Source: Ahaetulla prasina (taxonomy: Eukaryota > Chordata > Lepidosauria > Squamata > Colubridae). From it: a stretch of 64,000 nt of DNA. A program made the translations under genes and the position numbers. This document shows, in pieces, positions 34,349 through 45,518 of the stretch (positions are counted from its first letter, which is position 1; each line of letters starts with the position of its first letter). The stretch covers positions 179,716,502 through 179,780,501 of the forward strand of contig NC_080541.1 of NCBI RefSeq assembly GCF_028640845.1, read 5' to 3'. The notes under the pieces were generated by a model. It was not told the DNA's origin, did no database searches, and saw only the letters and a list, made by a program, of their open reading frames with translations.

Positions 34349-34434
34349 AATAGAATGAGACTATTGCCTTATACATTGTAAGCCGCCCTGAGTCTTCGGA
34401 GAAGGGCGGGGTATAAATGTAAACAAAAAAAAAA
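34150..34434 (+). mobile_element. tRNA-derived SINE, tail type A, with internal (TA)n
   Basis: Head 'gccgggatagctcaggcaat', B box GGTTCGAGCCCGGCC, body 'aaggttgactcagccttcc', 'aggacccagattgttggg', then tail 'gtaagccgccctgagtcttc' and 'ggagaagggcggggtataaa' with an A-rich end. A (TA)n run at 34315-34346 has expanded where the other copies have one or two ATATTTA units. Well preserved, so probably young. Confidence 0.9.
34315..34346. repeat. (TA)n microsatellite inside the SINE
   Basis: About sixteen TA units. The sister copies at 10289, 14106 and 63828 have only a short AT-rich spacer at this site. Confidence 0.9.
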
Positions 34435-34440
34435 CATTTA

Positions 34441-34999
34441 TGGCAACTAATAACAGAGTAGTTTTACCAGGCTAAGCGGGGAAGACTGATTTAAACAGTT
34501 ATGTCTGCCTTTCTTTAGCCATCTTTTTCTTTTATTTCTTGAATGCTTCATGCAGCCATATATTTCCAAAATGTAATATGTGGTTATATAATCCTTTGGC
34601 TTCACACATTCCAGACACTACGTAATTAAAACATCTGTAGAGCCAAAGGGGAAGCAACTTGTTAGAATGCTGAAAATTACGCATGTGGAAATGTTTTCTA
34701 GAATGACAGGCAAGATGCACATTGTTTCCACCTATTTACCAACCATGCCTGTAAAAAGATGCCTCTTCTGTATAAGGATGCAGAGTATGAAGAGACCAAC
34801 TAGGAAGCAAGTACAGCAACAGCACTCCAAACCACATCTCTACTCTGTCCTTGAGACTTTAGCACAGCCTTCTGCATAAACTGGTTCGTCTAGACGCATT
34901 GATTTACAACTCTCATAATTTGCAACCTGGGAGTGGGCTTGTTAACTGAAGCTTATAGAAACTGTGGTCCAATATAGTTGGAGAGAACCATTGCTTTAG
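34441..34999. other. Intergenic, no recognised feature
   Basis: No feature supported. Confidence 0.4.
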
Positions 35000-35511
35000 C
35001 ATGAATACATCCAGTTTTGGTCGCCACGATGTAAAAAAGATGTTGAGACTCTAGAAAGAGTGCAGAGAAGAGCAACAAAGATGATTAGGGGACTGGAGGA
35101 TAAAACATATGAAGAACAGTTGCAGGAACTGGGTATGTCTAGTTTAACAAAAAGAAGGACTAGGGGAGACATGATAGCTGTGTTCCAATATCTTAGGGGC
35201 TGCCACAAAGAAGAGGGAGTCAGACTGTTCACCAAAGCACCTGAGGGTAGAACAAGAAGCAATGGGTGGAAACTGATCAAAGAAAGAAGCAACTTAGAAC
35301 TAAGGAGAAATTTCCTGACAGTTAGAACAATTAATAAGTGGAACGACTTGCCTTCAGAAGTTGTGAATGCTCCAACACTGGAAATTTTTAAGAAAATGTT
35401 GGATAACCATCTGACTGAGATGGTGTAGGGTTTCCTGCCTGGGCAGGGGGTTGGACTAGAAGGCCTCCAAGGTCCCTTCCAACTCTGATGTTATGTTATG
35501 TTATGTTATGT
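35000..35511 (+). mobile_element. CR1 LINE 3' fragment with intact C-terminal frame
   Basis: The frame 35060-35428 encodes the CR1 ORF2 C-terminus: [32 protein letters not shown], then [17 protein letters not shown] and a stop. The 3' UTR 'gcctccaaggtcccttcc' with 'aactctg' is followed by a (TTATG)n tail at 35491-35511. It is 5'-truncated at about 35000. It is closely related to the antisense CR1 at 19288-20765 and lacks that copy's deletion. Confidence 0.85.
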
Positions 35512-38340
35512 CAAAAATGACAGTGCATCCATCTTTAGAGATGCACAGCACTCCACATAGTATCCCAGCTCTGCGGCAGATCTTCTTTCTCCAGCTGAGT
35601 GTTGATCAGGGAGATAATTATCTCACTGTTGTTTATTTTGTGCTCTAATCAGAAGCCTGCTGATAATATAACAGGAGGAACAACACACCAAGTTAGAATC
35701 CCAAGAGATTTCTTTGGTACCCAAACAGTTTAGAAAGCAAAAAAAAGATCTAAGGAGCTGGAACTGAACCCCAAAACTGGTGAAGAAGATGATAGACAAC
35801 TCAGGCTTTGAAGCTCATATGACATACCAGTTCTAAGCTTCCCAAATGATACCCCCATACACTACAGTCATTCTCAGAGGTGAATTTAGTCAATATAGAT
35901 TAATGGCTTCTTTCATCTCAGTTTGTTCTGCTTCACTGGAAGCAAATTGTCTCATTCAGGCAAGCTTTTGGGGGGAGGGTTTGGGGAATGACACATTGAA
36001 TTGTAGAAAGGATGACCTTAAGAGAGAAGAGGTGAGAGAATGAGAAAGAATGGCAGATTTTAGATAAAAAGAAAAGGAAAATAGAAATAAGCATCCCCAG
36101 AAAATTAGAGATCCAAATGAAAGGAAAATAAACCAAAATGGTGAAGGCTCACAAAATGCATTGGGGGTGGGGGGGGACACAATCCAGTTGGAGGAGAGAC
36201 AGGGAATGATGAAAAAGAAAAGAGGAAATTCTTTGAAGAGATGAAAATAACAATAAGGAGAAGGAATACAAAAGGAGTCAGAAGAAATCTGGGACAAGAA
36301 CTGATGACCAAATAACAGAAAGAGGAAAATACCTGCAGGAGAGAAAACATTATGAGACTTCAGAGATTAGATCAAAACTTCTCCACACAGGAAGTTTTTA
36401 AACAAAAGCATTTCTCAAATCCAAAAATCATTATCATCTCCCTACATTCCATGCATACCTACAAATATAACTTTGTTGGGTTCACCTCTGAAAAAAAACC
36501 CATAATTTGGGGCATATTGAGGACAATGGGAGGTTTCATGTGCCCTCTGCCATGTGCCCACATAGGACATTCTGCCTAACAGCTTTGACTAAATCCATTT
36601 GAAACACTGTATACCCAAATTACATTTTGCTGAGATTCTTGTGAGTTTTCTCTAACTCAAGAACTCCATAAGGACTTGCAGGTCTCAAGTCATTGACCGG
36701 ATTCCATAGAAAAAAAGAAAAATACATTCAAATTTGGAATTCACTTTTATTTATGCTGGCTGGTGAAATTTGGTCCACATAACTTAAAGTAACTAAGGTT
36801 GAGAAACACAAATCAATTTAGATTTTTCCACTTGAAAAAAGCGGGACTCTGGCTGGCTAATGTGACATTAAAAACAGTAGTTAACAGTGGCAACAACAAC
36901 AGTTAAAACATTTGTTCAACCAATATCTCCTCAAGCTTTAAGAGGAAAAGGAATCTTGATTTGAGATATTGGGAATTATATGAGACTGAACAAGATATCA
37001 ACATGCACTGGAAACGTATTTTTTTCTGTCAAGTCCTTATGACATGATATTTAACTTATCTTCAGCTCATGTGTGAAACTAGCTTAAAATCCCTCTTTGA
37101 TAAGTTTGCAGCCCCCCCCCCGCCTCCTTATTTTAACACAATGCATGGACAACCTGAAGACTGTAACATTTATTAGGCTTTGCCAGCCATTACTTTGCTA
37201 GGAATTCAGGAAACTGGCAAAGGCTTGCAACAGACACAAGAGAGACAAGAAAGGGATTGACAATGGAGACAATATGCTTGGCTTAAATTTCCATCAATTC
37301 AAAAATTAGTGAAGAGCCCACTAGTGTGGAAAGGTGAAAGATATATGACTCAGCCCACCAGCAATTATTCTTAGCTTTTCAGCTAAAGGTTTATTTCAAA
37401 ATATTCATTTCAATTTTCACTGCTGCTTATTTGTCAAATATATCTGCCTTTACATGTGTTGGATTCTAACTCCCATTCTCATCAGTAGGTTGGCTGTACT
37501 AGCTCAGTGTATCTGGAAGACACCAAGTTGGAGAAAGCTAGTCTAATATTATCCTCCTTCTAATGTCATATTTACAGCTAAAAATAGGGGAAAGAGTCAA
37601 GGATAAAAGTTACATATAAGGGAAGCAGAAAAAGAGAGAGAAGAGCAAAGCGGTGAAAGGAAAACGCTACTGCTACTTAGCAGCAAAAGCACTTAAGAAA
37701 ATCAATTCTTCAGCAGATTGGCAGCTAATGAAAAAATTCACATGAATCCAAATTAGCAGCTTTGCTCTTTATTCTCCTCAAATTGCTGCCTTTTCTTTTT
37801 CTCCCAGCATCTTAGTTTGCATGGGTCATTCATAGTTGCATGTTAATTTTATATACTTTCTGTCAGAGAAATAGTACTTCTGCTGTGAAAGCTCATAGCC
37901 AACTAGCATTATTTAGTTATGCACACTGCTCACTTCTTGGTCAATACAACATTGCTGGCACCATTATAGCATTAAAAACTGAGTAATGTTAAACGTTGTT
38001 CTTCTGATTGCAAGAAAACTTCTAAAAATCTCATCCCTGTCACTTTATAAACAAAAAATGCCCTTGATTTGATACCCAGTCTACGCATTCAATTAAGCAA
38101 TCTGAGTTTTCCTGGTACTGTTCATTTCAAAATGCAAATTTTGTGCTTGGATATTCCTCATATTTAAAAAAAATCTCTGTGCACAAAGATGGCTGGAACT
38201 TCAGGGGAAATGGGCTAATTAGAATCCGCTTAACATGCTATTTTAGCAGGGACAATGTGTTTAACATGCAGTCATAAGATTATAATTATTTTTGAGAAAA
38301 CATCTGAATTTCCTACCTATGATTTCTTGAAATAAACATA
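35512..38340. other. Intergenic, no recognised feature
   Basis: AT-rich, with a GA-rich stretch at 36000-36340 that yields pyrimidine-coded shadow ORFs on minus. 37455-37545 may hold a decayed small DNA-element remnant ('gttggattctaactccca'). No gene supported. Confidence 0.35.
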
Positions 38341-38729
38341 GATAGTCCTCAACTTACAACCACAATTGAGACCAAAAGTTATGTTGTTAAGTGAAACATT
38401 TATTAAGTGAGTTTTGCCCCATTTTAGGATCTTTCTTGCCACAGCTGTTAAGTGAATCACTGCAGTTAAATTAGTAACATGGTTGTTAAGTGAATCTGGC
38501 TTTCCCATTGACTTTGCTTGTCAGAAGGTCGTAAAATGGTATCACATGACCCCGGGACACAGCAACAGTCATAAATATGAACCAGTTGCCATCTGAATTT
38601 TGATCACATGATCATGGGGAGGGTGCAAAGGTCATAAATTTGAGAAACAGTCAGTTTTTGACTGTTCAAAATCAAACAGACTGTTTTTGACTAAAGTTCA
38701 AAGTCACTAAATAAGTTGAAGGCTACCTG
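38341..38729. mobile_element. TA-flanked DNA element, 389 bp, inverted relative to 32378
   Basis: Left end GATAGTCCTCAACTTACAAC, right end AAGTTGAAGGCTACCTG, with TA at 38339-38340 and 38730-38731. Interior blocks shared in reverse with 32378: 'ttaagtgaatcactgcagtt', 'attgactttgcttgtcagaa', 'gatcacatgatcatgggg'. A local duplication of 'gtttttgact' lies near 38652-38690. Confidence 0.65.
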
Positions 38730-38731
38730 TA

Positions 38732-41700
38732 GATGACACTTTTTTTGAGAGCCAGCCCAAGCTGCCTCAGGATTTCTAAATTCATATTTCAGATGTGCAT
38801 AATGCTTTCCTCTTTTCTTTGTTACTTATTCTGGAAACATCACCTTTTCTCCTGTACCACCTCCAGGCCGTGCTTTTGCCAAGACTTTTCTTTGCACATT
38901 TCCCAAAGGATTATATTTATCTGTTGTTCTACAGTGCCCCATTAAGATTATGGTTCAATTTTCTGCCTGTAACATTATCTTGTTGTTATTTAATAGTACC
39001 TCATTAATTTTTAATCTGTGGCTTTCAAAGTGGCTTAGAAAAACATCAACAGCTAAAAAGAAAATCGGATAAAACATATCATAGCAGACCTACAGCTTCA
39101 TTCAATACAGGCAGACTATTGTCTTCTTGGCCAAATTAAATAATCCATCAACAGCACCTTCATATTATGTGGATGGAGTTTTAGTTTTTTATTGCTTGTC
39201 CATTCCAGTCTTTAGTTTAGCATGTCAACATCTCATCTGTATTAGAAGAAAAGAACAGCTGTATCAGCAAAATGGTTACACCTCATGCCAAATGTGCTTA
39301 AGACCTAAACCAGTATACTAAAGGTAACAGGGTTTTGGGAGTGACAGCTACATTCAATTTTGAAATTAGGTACATATTCACAAGTATATGGAAGCAGCAT
39401 ACAAAAAATTAAATTTAAATCCATTTAAATTAATAATACATTAAACTGGTTTAATACAAGGAATATATTTCATAAATTATCCTTCCTGTCACATTACATT
39501 TTATAACAAATTGGTAGCCTTCAACAGCAACAACATTTAAACCTTCAGTTGTTGATCACCAATGTATATATTAAATATGTGGGTAAAAGAATGTCCTGAA
39601 GAATGCCACGGATAATGCAAATGTAAATGTAAATGCAAAGGCAGTTAGGTGAATCAGTGCACAATCGAATAAAAATAAAACCAATAATTTCACCAATACT
39701 TTCTATTATGGACAGTTAAGCGTATGCCAAAATTGAGTAATTTCACTGAATTCAAACAGTTTCCTTTTTTCATAGGACAGTATCTGATCAAGATTTTGTT
39801 TTAGGGAATGCTGGACATCAGAGCAAAAAGTCCAATGAAATTCATGTCAAAGTGAATGTGGGATTTATCGCACAGAACTCATTTCTTCCATTTGCTCAAC
39901 TGATGATGAATACAGAGTTTCTGAGAAACATTTTGGGCTTTCCAATTACAATTCTCAAAAGATAGCAAACTTGCATAGGGCAGGACTTACCCGTTATTCT
40001 TAATGGGACTCAGCTTTCAGCCCTCCACTGTAATGTAGCCTCTCCAACCATCCTTCCACTGGGTATTTGTTTCACTTAAGAATATCTCATGGTCTCCATC
40101 AGGAGTTGAGGTCAATTTAAGGATGCCTTTATGTTTCATGCACAGTAGTGTCAGTAAATAGATACAGAGTTATCCATCCAGTAGGTTAATCTAGCACTTG
40201 CTCAGCAGAGCTCCCCACTCCCCATCTGCCATACATTTAACTGTACAGGCAATTTTGATTTTTCAGACATTTGACTGTGAACATCTGCAAAGAAAGCAGA
40301 GATTAAAGGATTTGATAGAGAGAACAGTCTTTGCCTCCTTGCTAAATAATACTTTGGAGATCACCGGGCGATTAAAATAATCACTATCTAGCATGAACCC
40401 AGAATACTAAAATAACAATTTAATATCTATATTTTAAGAACACGGAAGACAACAGTTCTTAACCTTGTATGTTGTTTAATTTCCCCAGAGAGAACATTAG
40501 ATCAAATTGTGCTTAGAAATTTGGAGATAGGATCACAAAGAAGTTTGATTCATTCTCCTGTTTAAAGGAGAATTTCTACAGACACTAAAGCAATACTTAG
40601 TTTTACAATGCTTATTGAGGAAATTGTAAATCCTCAGCAGAATGTCCCAGGAGGAACTGTTATATTTATAATGCATTAGTCAGGATCATGACATCAAACA
40701 CTGTAGTAAAAATGGCAATGAGATGAGCTTTCTAAAAGGCTTGGAAGGAAAAAAACTAGAAGCAGGAAAACCTAAGAAATGCTTTTGCTTTTACTTTTAC
40801 CGTCTGTGGGATTCTCTCAGCCATGCTGATGCCTCCTCCTTATTTCTCACTGGAATTCTATAGCTAGAATTTTAATGGTATGCTTTATATAGATTTTTTT
40901 TGGTAGGAAGATGATGAAACTTCAAGCAAGCTACACACAGCAGGTAAATCTCCATCACAATTATATTTTTGACAAATACAAAAATAGATACACAAAACAG
41001 ACCTTGAAAAAGAAAGGGTTGGACATGGTCAGAGCAAATGATAAATTAGATATGAGAAACATTGGGCAGAATGCAAAGATAGAATTCCTTCTATCCAATG
41101 TATCTGAGGACCCTTCCAGCTGTGCTCATGCAGATTCAAACTGTATTCTGCCATACAATGCCAGGATGCTTACAATGTTTTTTTGCAATCTGAATTGATT
41201 AACTTCAAGTTCAACTGCAGAATGGATCATTTTCTATTGGAAGAAATTTATCTCTTTCTGCTTCCCATTTCCTCAGGGTTCATTTCCTGAAAGTCTAAGT
41301 GTCATTGTGCCTTGCCCCACACCTCGACTTTGCTGCTCCTCTACACAATGGCCAGATTTGTTTTTGTTGCTTTTTTCCTTTGACACAAAATAAACATAAT
41401 GAGCAACATCAATGGTGCAGGAGTGAGGGGCTAGCTAGAGCACCAGATTTGATATTCTCCTTTGGCCAGCTGGAAGGACAGCGAGTCTGTTCAGGAAAAC
41501 AATTCAGCAATATGGTATGGACTTTTGTAGGATGGTTCTGTAACACTGTGTATGATTTGCAGGTTTTGGAGAGATGAAAATTGGAACTGTGTGACATTAC
41601 CTTGAGAATCAATAAAATGGAATTTATGCCCTAGGAAGTATGAGGCCCAACACCATTAACTTTGCTTAGTGAAGTCTTGAATAAAAACTTATGTTATGAT

Positions 41701-43307
41701 TTAACCACAACAAGATGACTCTGCATATGAACTGGAATTTAGTAAAATAGGATAAGCATTTGCAATCTAACTCTATAAATGATTAGATTTTAGTTCACGG
41801 ATAGTGTCCATTAGAATGAGCTATACCTATATCTAAATCCTTAATTGACTCCACTATATACCAAAAATGGATGATAGTTTTCCATCGAATAATAAGATAA
41901 GCACATTAATTAACAGGTTGAATCCAATAAATTACAAGGTAGTGACAACATTTTAAAAACTCTGGGGACTGCATCCAAGGGCAGCCTATGGCCCTGGGAC
42001 TTAATTTGTGCACTTGTGGTATGGATGGTTAGTGATAGCAAGCAGGCTGTTTGCTAATACAGTGTTATTCACATGACTGGAGAGCATAAGCAAAAAAATC
42101 TGCTTTCTGTTCCAAGGTTCTAACTGTAGGGAAATATTGATGCAACAAATTGGAAAGATTGGAGAGCCCAGAGAGCAATTAAAGGCTATGCGCCACCTCA
42201 GATAAACCTTGAATGGGGTTAGAGGTAAGTCTTCATTTCACCAATGCAAACTCACAGGTGAATTAAAAATGGAAAATCCAGTTTTAGCATCATTTGTGAA
42301 ATACTGTATATCCTCAATCCTTCTCTGTATCTAATCCGCATGCAAATCTTTTTCCCAACATAATAAAGCCAAAAAGCTCTGTTTGGCTGAGAAACCTGTT
42401 CTAAAATAGCCTTTTTCATAACCCATTTCCCCTGTGTTGACTCAGAATTGTGGGAATCAAAATCCAAATATATCTGAAGGGAACCAAGCTGATGAATATT
42501 GACCTAGAAGTAGTTGATCAATATTCTTGTTTCACAGTTTTATTTTTCCCTGAAAAGCAAACCGCTTTTGAACCCTGCCTCGCTCCTGAAAGGCAAAAGA
42601 CTAGTGATAATGAGGAATACCTTTCAGGATCTTCAGCTTGAACCTGAACTGGCAAAAACCTATATGCCACTGGTCCAGCTTTCCTCAATCCCCTCCAGAA
42701 GACCTGGGATTACAATTCCCAAAATGCAGAATCTTCAGCTAAGTCAAATAAGATCCCTAAACGTTATGTAGGAATGGAGACAGCAGAACCTCAATTATTT
42801 CAATACTGTGGCTGAAAATCTGATTGGATATGTAGGTGGGAGCATATTATCTGTATACCACATCAGCTATATAATTTGTCTTTCAGTTGGATTACATCTC
42901 ATTTCAGGATGCTAAGTTTTGCGTTTAAAACAGTATAGCATCAGAACCTGGGATCATATTTCCCTATTTGAACTTGCCAGAACAACTGTAAATCAGGATC
43001 CCCACTAGTGACTTATAACATTTTCTAGAGTCACCTAACCAGCATTGCTCTGACAGAACAGTAATGAGAGACTTTTTACTCACTTTCTGGGATGGCTGTG
43101 TGAGGATAAAAGAAAAAAGATCAGTAGGGAAGCCACCTGAATCTCTGCTTCATAGCATTTTGCTATTGGAGGTACAATAGATATGAAGCTTCCTCCATCA
43201 TATGGGTGTATTTGCTGAGGCAGATAACATGATTTCATCACTAGTGATTTAAAACACCTATCATTATTAACTGTCACTGTGGCAATATAAAGCACATTAT
43301 CATTATA
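38732..43307. other. Intergenic, almost no recognised features
   Basis: 4.6 kb of AT-rich DNA. 42660-42735 has a possible decayed DNA-element fragment ('tgggattacaattcccaaa'). No ORF here has a recognisable domain. Confidence 0.35.
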
Positions 43308-43550
43308 GTTGGTGGCACAGTGGTTAGAATGCAGTACTGCAGGCCACTTCTGCTAACTGCAGGCTGACTGCAGTTCGGTAGTTCGATTCTCACTGGGTGA
43401 AGGCTGACTCAGCCTTCCATCCTTCCAAGATCGGTAAAATGAGGACCCAGATTGTTGGGGGCAATATGCTGACTCTGTAAACCGCTTAGAGAGGGCTGGA
43501 AAGCACTGTGAAGTCTAACTGCTGTAAGTCTAACTGCTATTGCTATAGTA
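43308..43550 (+). mobile_element. tRNA-derived SINE, tail type B
   Basis: Head 'ggtggcacagtggttagaat', B box GTAGTTCGATTCTCA, body with GACTCAGCCTTCCATCC and 'aggacccagattgttgggg', tail 'gtaaaccgcttagagagggc'. The best-kept B-tail copy. The 'aagtctaactgct' unit near 43510-43540 is duplicated. Confidence 0.85.
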
Positions 43551-43588
43551 TCATTATCTTGGCAGTGGGTTAACAGTGGGCTGCATTT

Positions 43589-43632
43589 CAAGGTGGGATT
43601 CACTTACCTTCCCTACCAGTACGCAAATGTTT
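43589..43632. mobile_element. Possible left-end stub of a CAGGGGTGAAAT-type hAT element
   Basis: 'aaggtgggattcacttacc' then 'ttccctaccagtacgcaaat' matches the left end of the 61037 element. No right end or duplication. Confidence 0.35.
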
Positions 43633-43939
43633 TTAGGTCTATGTATTTTGCATTAAGTCTATGTATTTATGCAATCGTCCCTTTTCCAACTCACGGCTAA
43701 AGGCAATACCTTAAATGGCTTCATACTCCTGAAGTGGAGCAAAAGTTAGAATTAACGTTACTAGAGGTCAAACAAATGCCCCTGGAAACCGATCCCAAGC
43801 ATCTTTTGAATGGCGCCACCTGTCCGACCTTTTAGATCCATCCTTTCGGTTTTTCTCGATTCCTTCCCCCCACCCCACCCCACCCCCAAGTTTCCTACCC
43901 GGAGTTTTTCCCGAGTAAGAGCCCTGCTTGAAGGAATTG

Positions 43940-45380
43940 CTGCGAAGCATGAAGGACTTTCTAGTTCCCCTCCCCAGCGACGCAGCGAGATCTGCCGATC
44001 GCAGGGAATCCGGGAAAGGACTAGTTAAAAGACTCGCCTCCCTTCATTGGCTCGAGGGCGCCCATCGAACCCTACGAAACCCGAACGTTCTCGGAGGCCG
44101 CGATTGTTGACTGGTCGGCCCGCTCGCCCGTCCCGCCCTTAAGCCCCCGCCTCACCAATGTCATTTTTTATCAAAACAATAACAAGAGACAATTGGCGCG
44201 AATGCAGCCAGGCTCTTTTTTCCGAAGGAGGCTCTTTCTCGCAGAGCGAACCAGCCAGCCGAAGACCGCCCGCGGACATTCTCCCTTTGGCCCTGGCGAG
44301 AACAGTCTTCAGAACGGAGGTCGGGACTTGGTGCCACTTGCCGGCTTCTAGCAGGGAGGAGAAAGGAGGGTCCAACCACGCAGCCAGGGCGCCGTTTCGG
44401 CAGCCTTTCCCATTCCCCCGGGAAGCCTCCCTTTAGGACCGGAGTCCCTGGGCTGCAGTTTGGAGTAGCTTTCAGGTTGCCAAAGCGCCGGCGGTGCGTC
44501 TACGTGTATGTGAGAGAGTGAGTGAGTGTGTGCGTTTTGGGGCTCGCTCTCTAGGACTGCTTCGGCCAGCCTCCTCCTCCTCCCTTGACGGGCTGTGGGT
44601 GGGTGTGAGCGTGAGCGTGCTAGGAGCTAGTGTGCAAGACCATCGCACCCCCAGGAGGCGCGCACATGCGCGCGCAGCCCTCCTGCCCGCCTTTCCTGCT
44701 TCCAGTCAACCACCCTGGATTAACCTTTCCGGCTCCCGCCGTGTCTTTGCTCTGCTGACCGCTCCGCACCCGGCTGTTCGGCACTGCCGAGCCTCTGTCC
44801 CCACCAGCCATCCCTCCAAAGCCCCGCCAGCCTTCGGGTCGCGTGGGAAAGCTCTCGGCAGCCTCCCGCTCCCAACCCCGCCGGAGAGAACTGGCAGCGG
44901 CACCGGACTCCTCCTTCAGAAGCAGGAGCTGCCCGCTTCGGCTTCCTCGCCAGCCCGGCCCGCTTCTTCCTTCCCGCGACGGCAGGAGGCCGCATGAGAA
45001 GCCAGCGCTGCAGGAACCGACCCGCCGGGATGGGCTGAGCGGCGGAGGGAGAGGAGCCTCGTTCGCCGGTGAGTGAGCGAGCGGTTGGCGCTGCCGCTTG
45101 GGGGACTGTTGGTGCAATGCAACACCGCGTGGCAGGCTGCAGGGCTTGGCCGACCACAGGCTGAGGAGGGGAGGAGCGGACATCAAAGCGGGAGCCGGGC
45201 TTGGCTTGTCCATGAGAGGCATCTTTTCCCCAGCGGGGCTGGAGGAAGCGGGCGACGAGGGTTTGCTCTTCGCCGTCCTCCGGATCGCGCTTGGCAGCAG
45301 GTGGATCCTGCCGGTCCTGCCCGGGGGATGAACACAGCGGATCCTCTGCCCCCTCGGCCTCGTTCCCGCCGTCTGCTTAG
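43940..45380 (+). promoter_or_regulatory. AMIGO1 CpG island, promoter and inferred exon 1
   Basis: A dense GC/CpG region directly upstream of AMIGO1. Visible promoter motifs: inverted CCAAT (ATTGG, 44046-44050), GC box CCCGCCC (44132-44138), CCAAT (44155-44159) and an E2F-like TTGGCGCG (from 44193). There is no clear TATA box, as is usual for CpG-island promoters. The transcription start cannot be fixed. The inferred non-coding first exon ends at the donor at 45068/45069. A 200-aa minus ORF and several plus ORFs here are GC-driven artefacts. Confidence 0.7.
45030..45038 (+). promoter_or_regulatory. Two-codon upstream ORF in AMIGO1 5' UTR
   Basis: ATGGGCTGA in the context GCCGGGATGG (G at -3, G at +4). 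It lies 30 nt before the inferred splice donor and, after splicing, in frame with the main start. Its TGA also shows that no longer N-terminus can come from exon 1 in this frame. The regulatory effect is inference. Confidence 0.45.
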
Positions 45381-45482
45381 TGTTGTGGCAAACCCCGGAC
45401 TTTGCCAGCGCCGGGAGGACCCTGTCCCAGTGCCCTCGCTGCTACCTTCATGGTTCCTGCCCCTCCATCTTCTCTTCTCCAG
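45069..45482 (+). other. Inferred AMIGO1 5' UTR intron, 414 bp
   Basis: Donor CCG/GTGAGTGAG at 45069 is close to consensus. The acceptor is a long pyrimidine tract 'tccatcttctcttctccag' ending at 45482. The main ATG is 36 nt beyond it. This matches the AMIGO-family pattern of a non-coding first exon and a single coding exon. It implies that the in-frame open stretch 45402-45482 (with Met at 45402 and 45450) is intronic. Confidence 0.65.
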
Positions 45483-45518
45483 AAACGGGACCCTGACTCT
45501 TCCTCGCTGAGTCCTACA

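Noticed and set aside
1..43900. GPR61 coding exon, expected near AMIGO1 by mammalian synteny
   Set aside because: No seven-helix receptor ORF of the right size is present on either strand; it may lie outside the window.
44620..45222. 200-aa minus-strand ORF upstream of AMIGO1
   Set aside because: Lies in the CpG island and exon 1 of AMIGO1; stop-poor because of GC content, with no recognisable domain.
45402..45518. N-terminal extension of AMIGO1 to Met at 45402 or 45450
   Set aside because: A strong splice acceptor at 45482 puts those codons in the intron, and the signal peptide starts properly at 45519.
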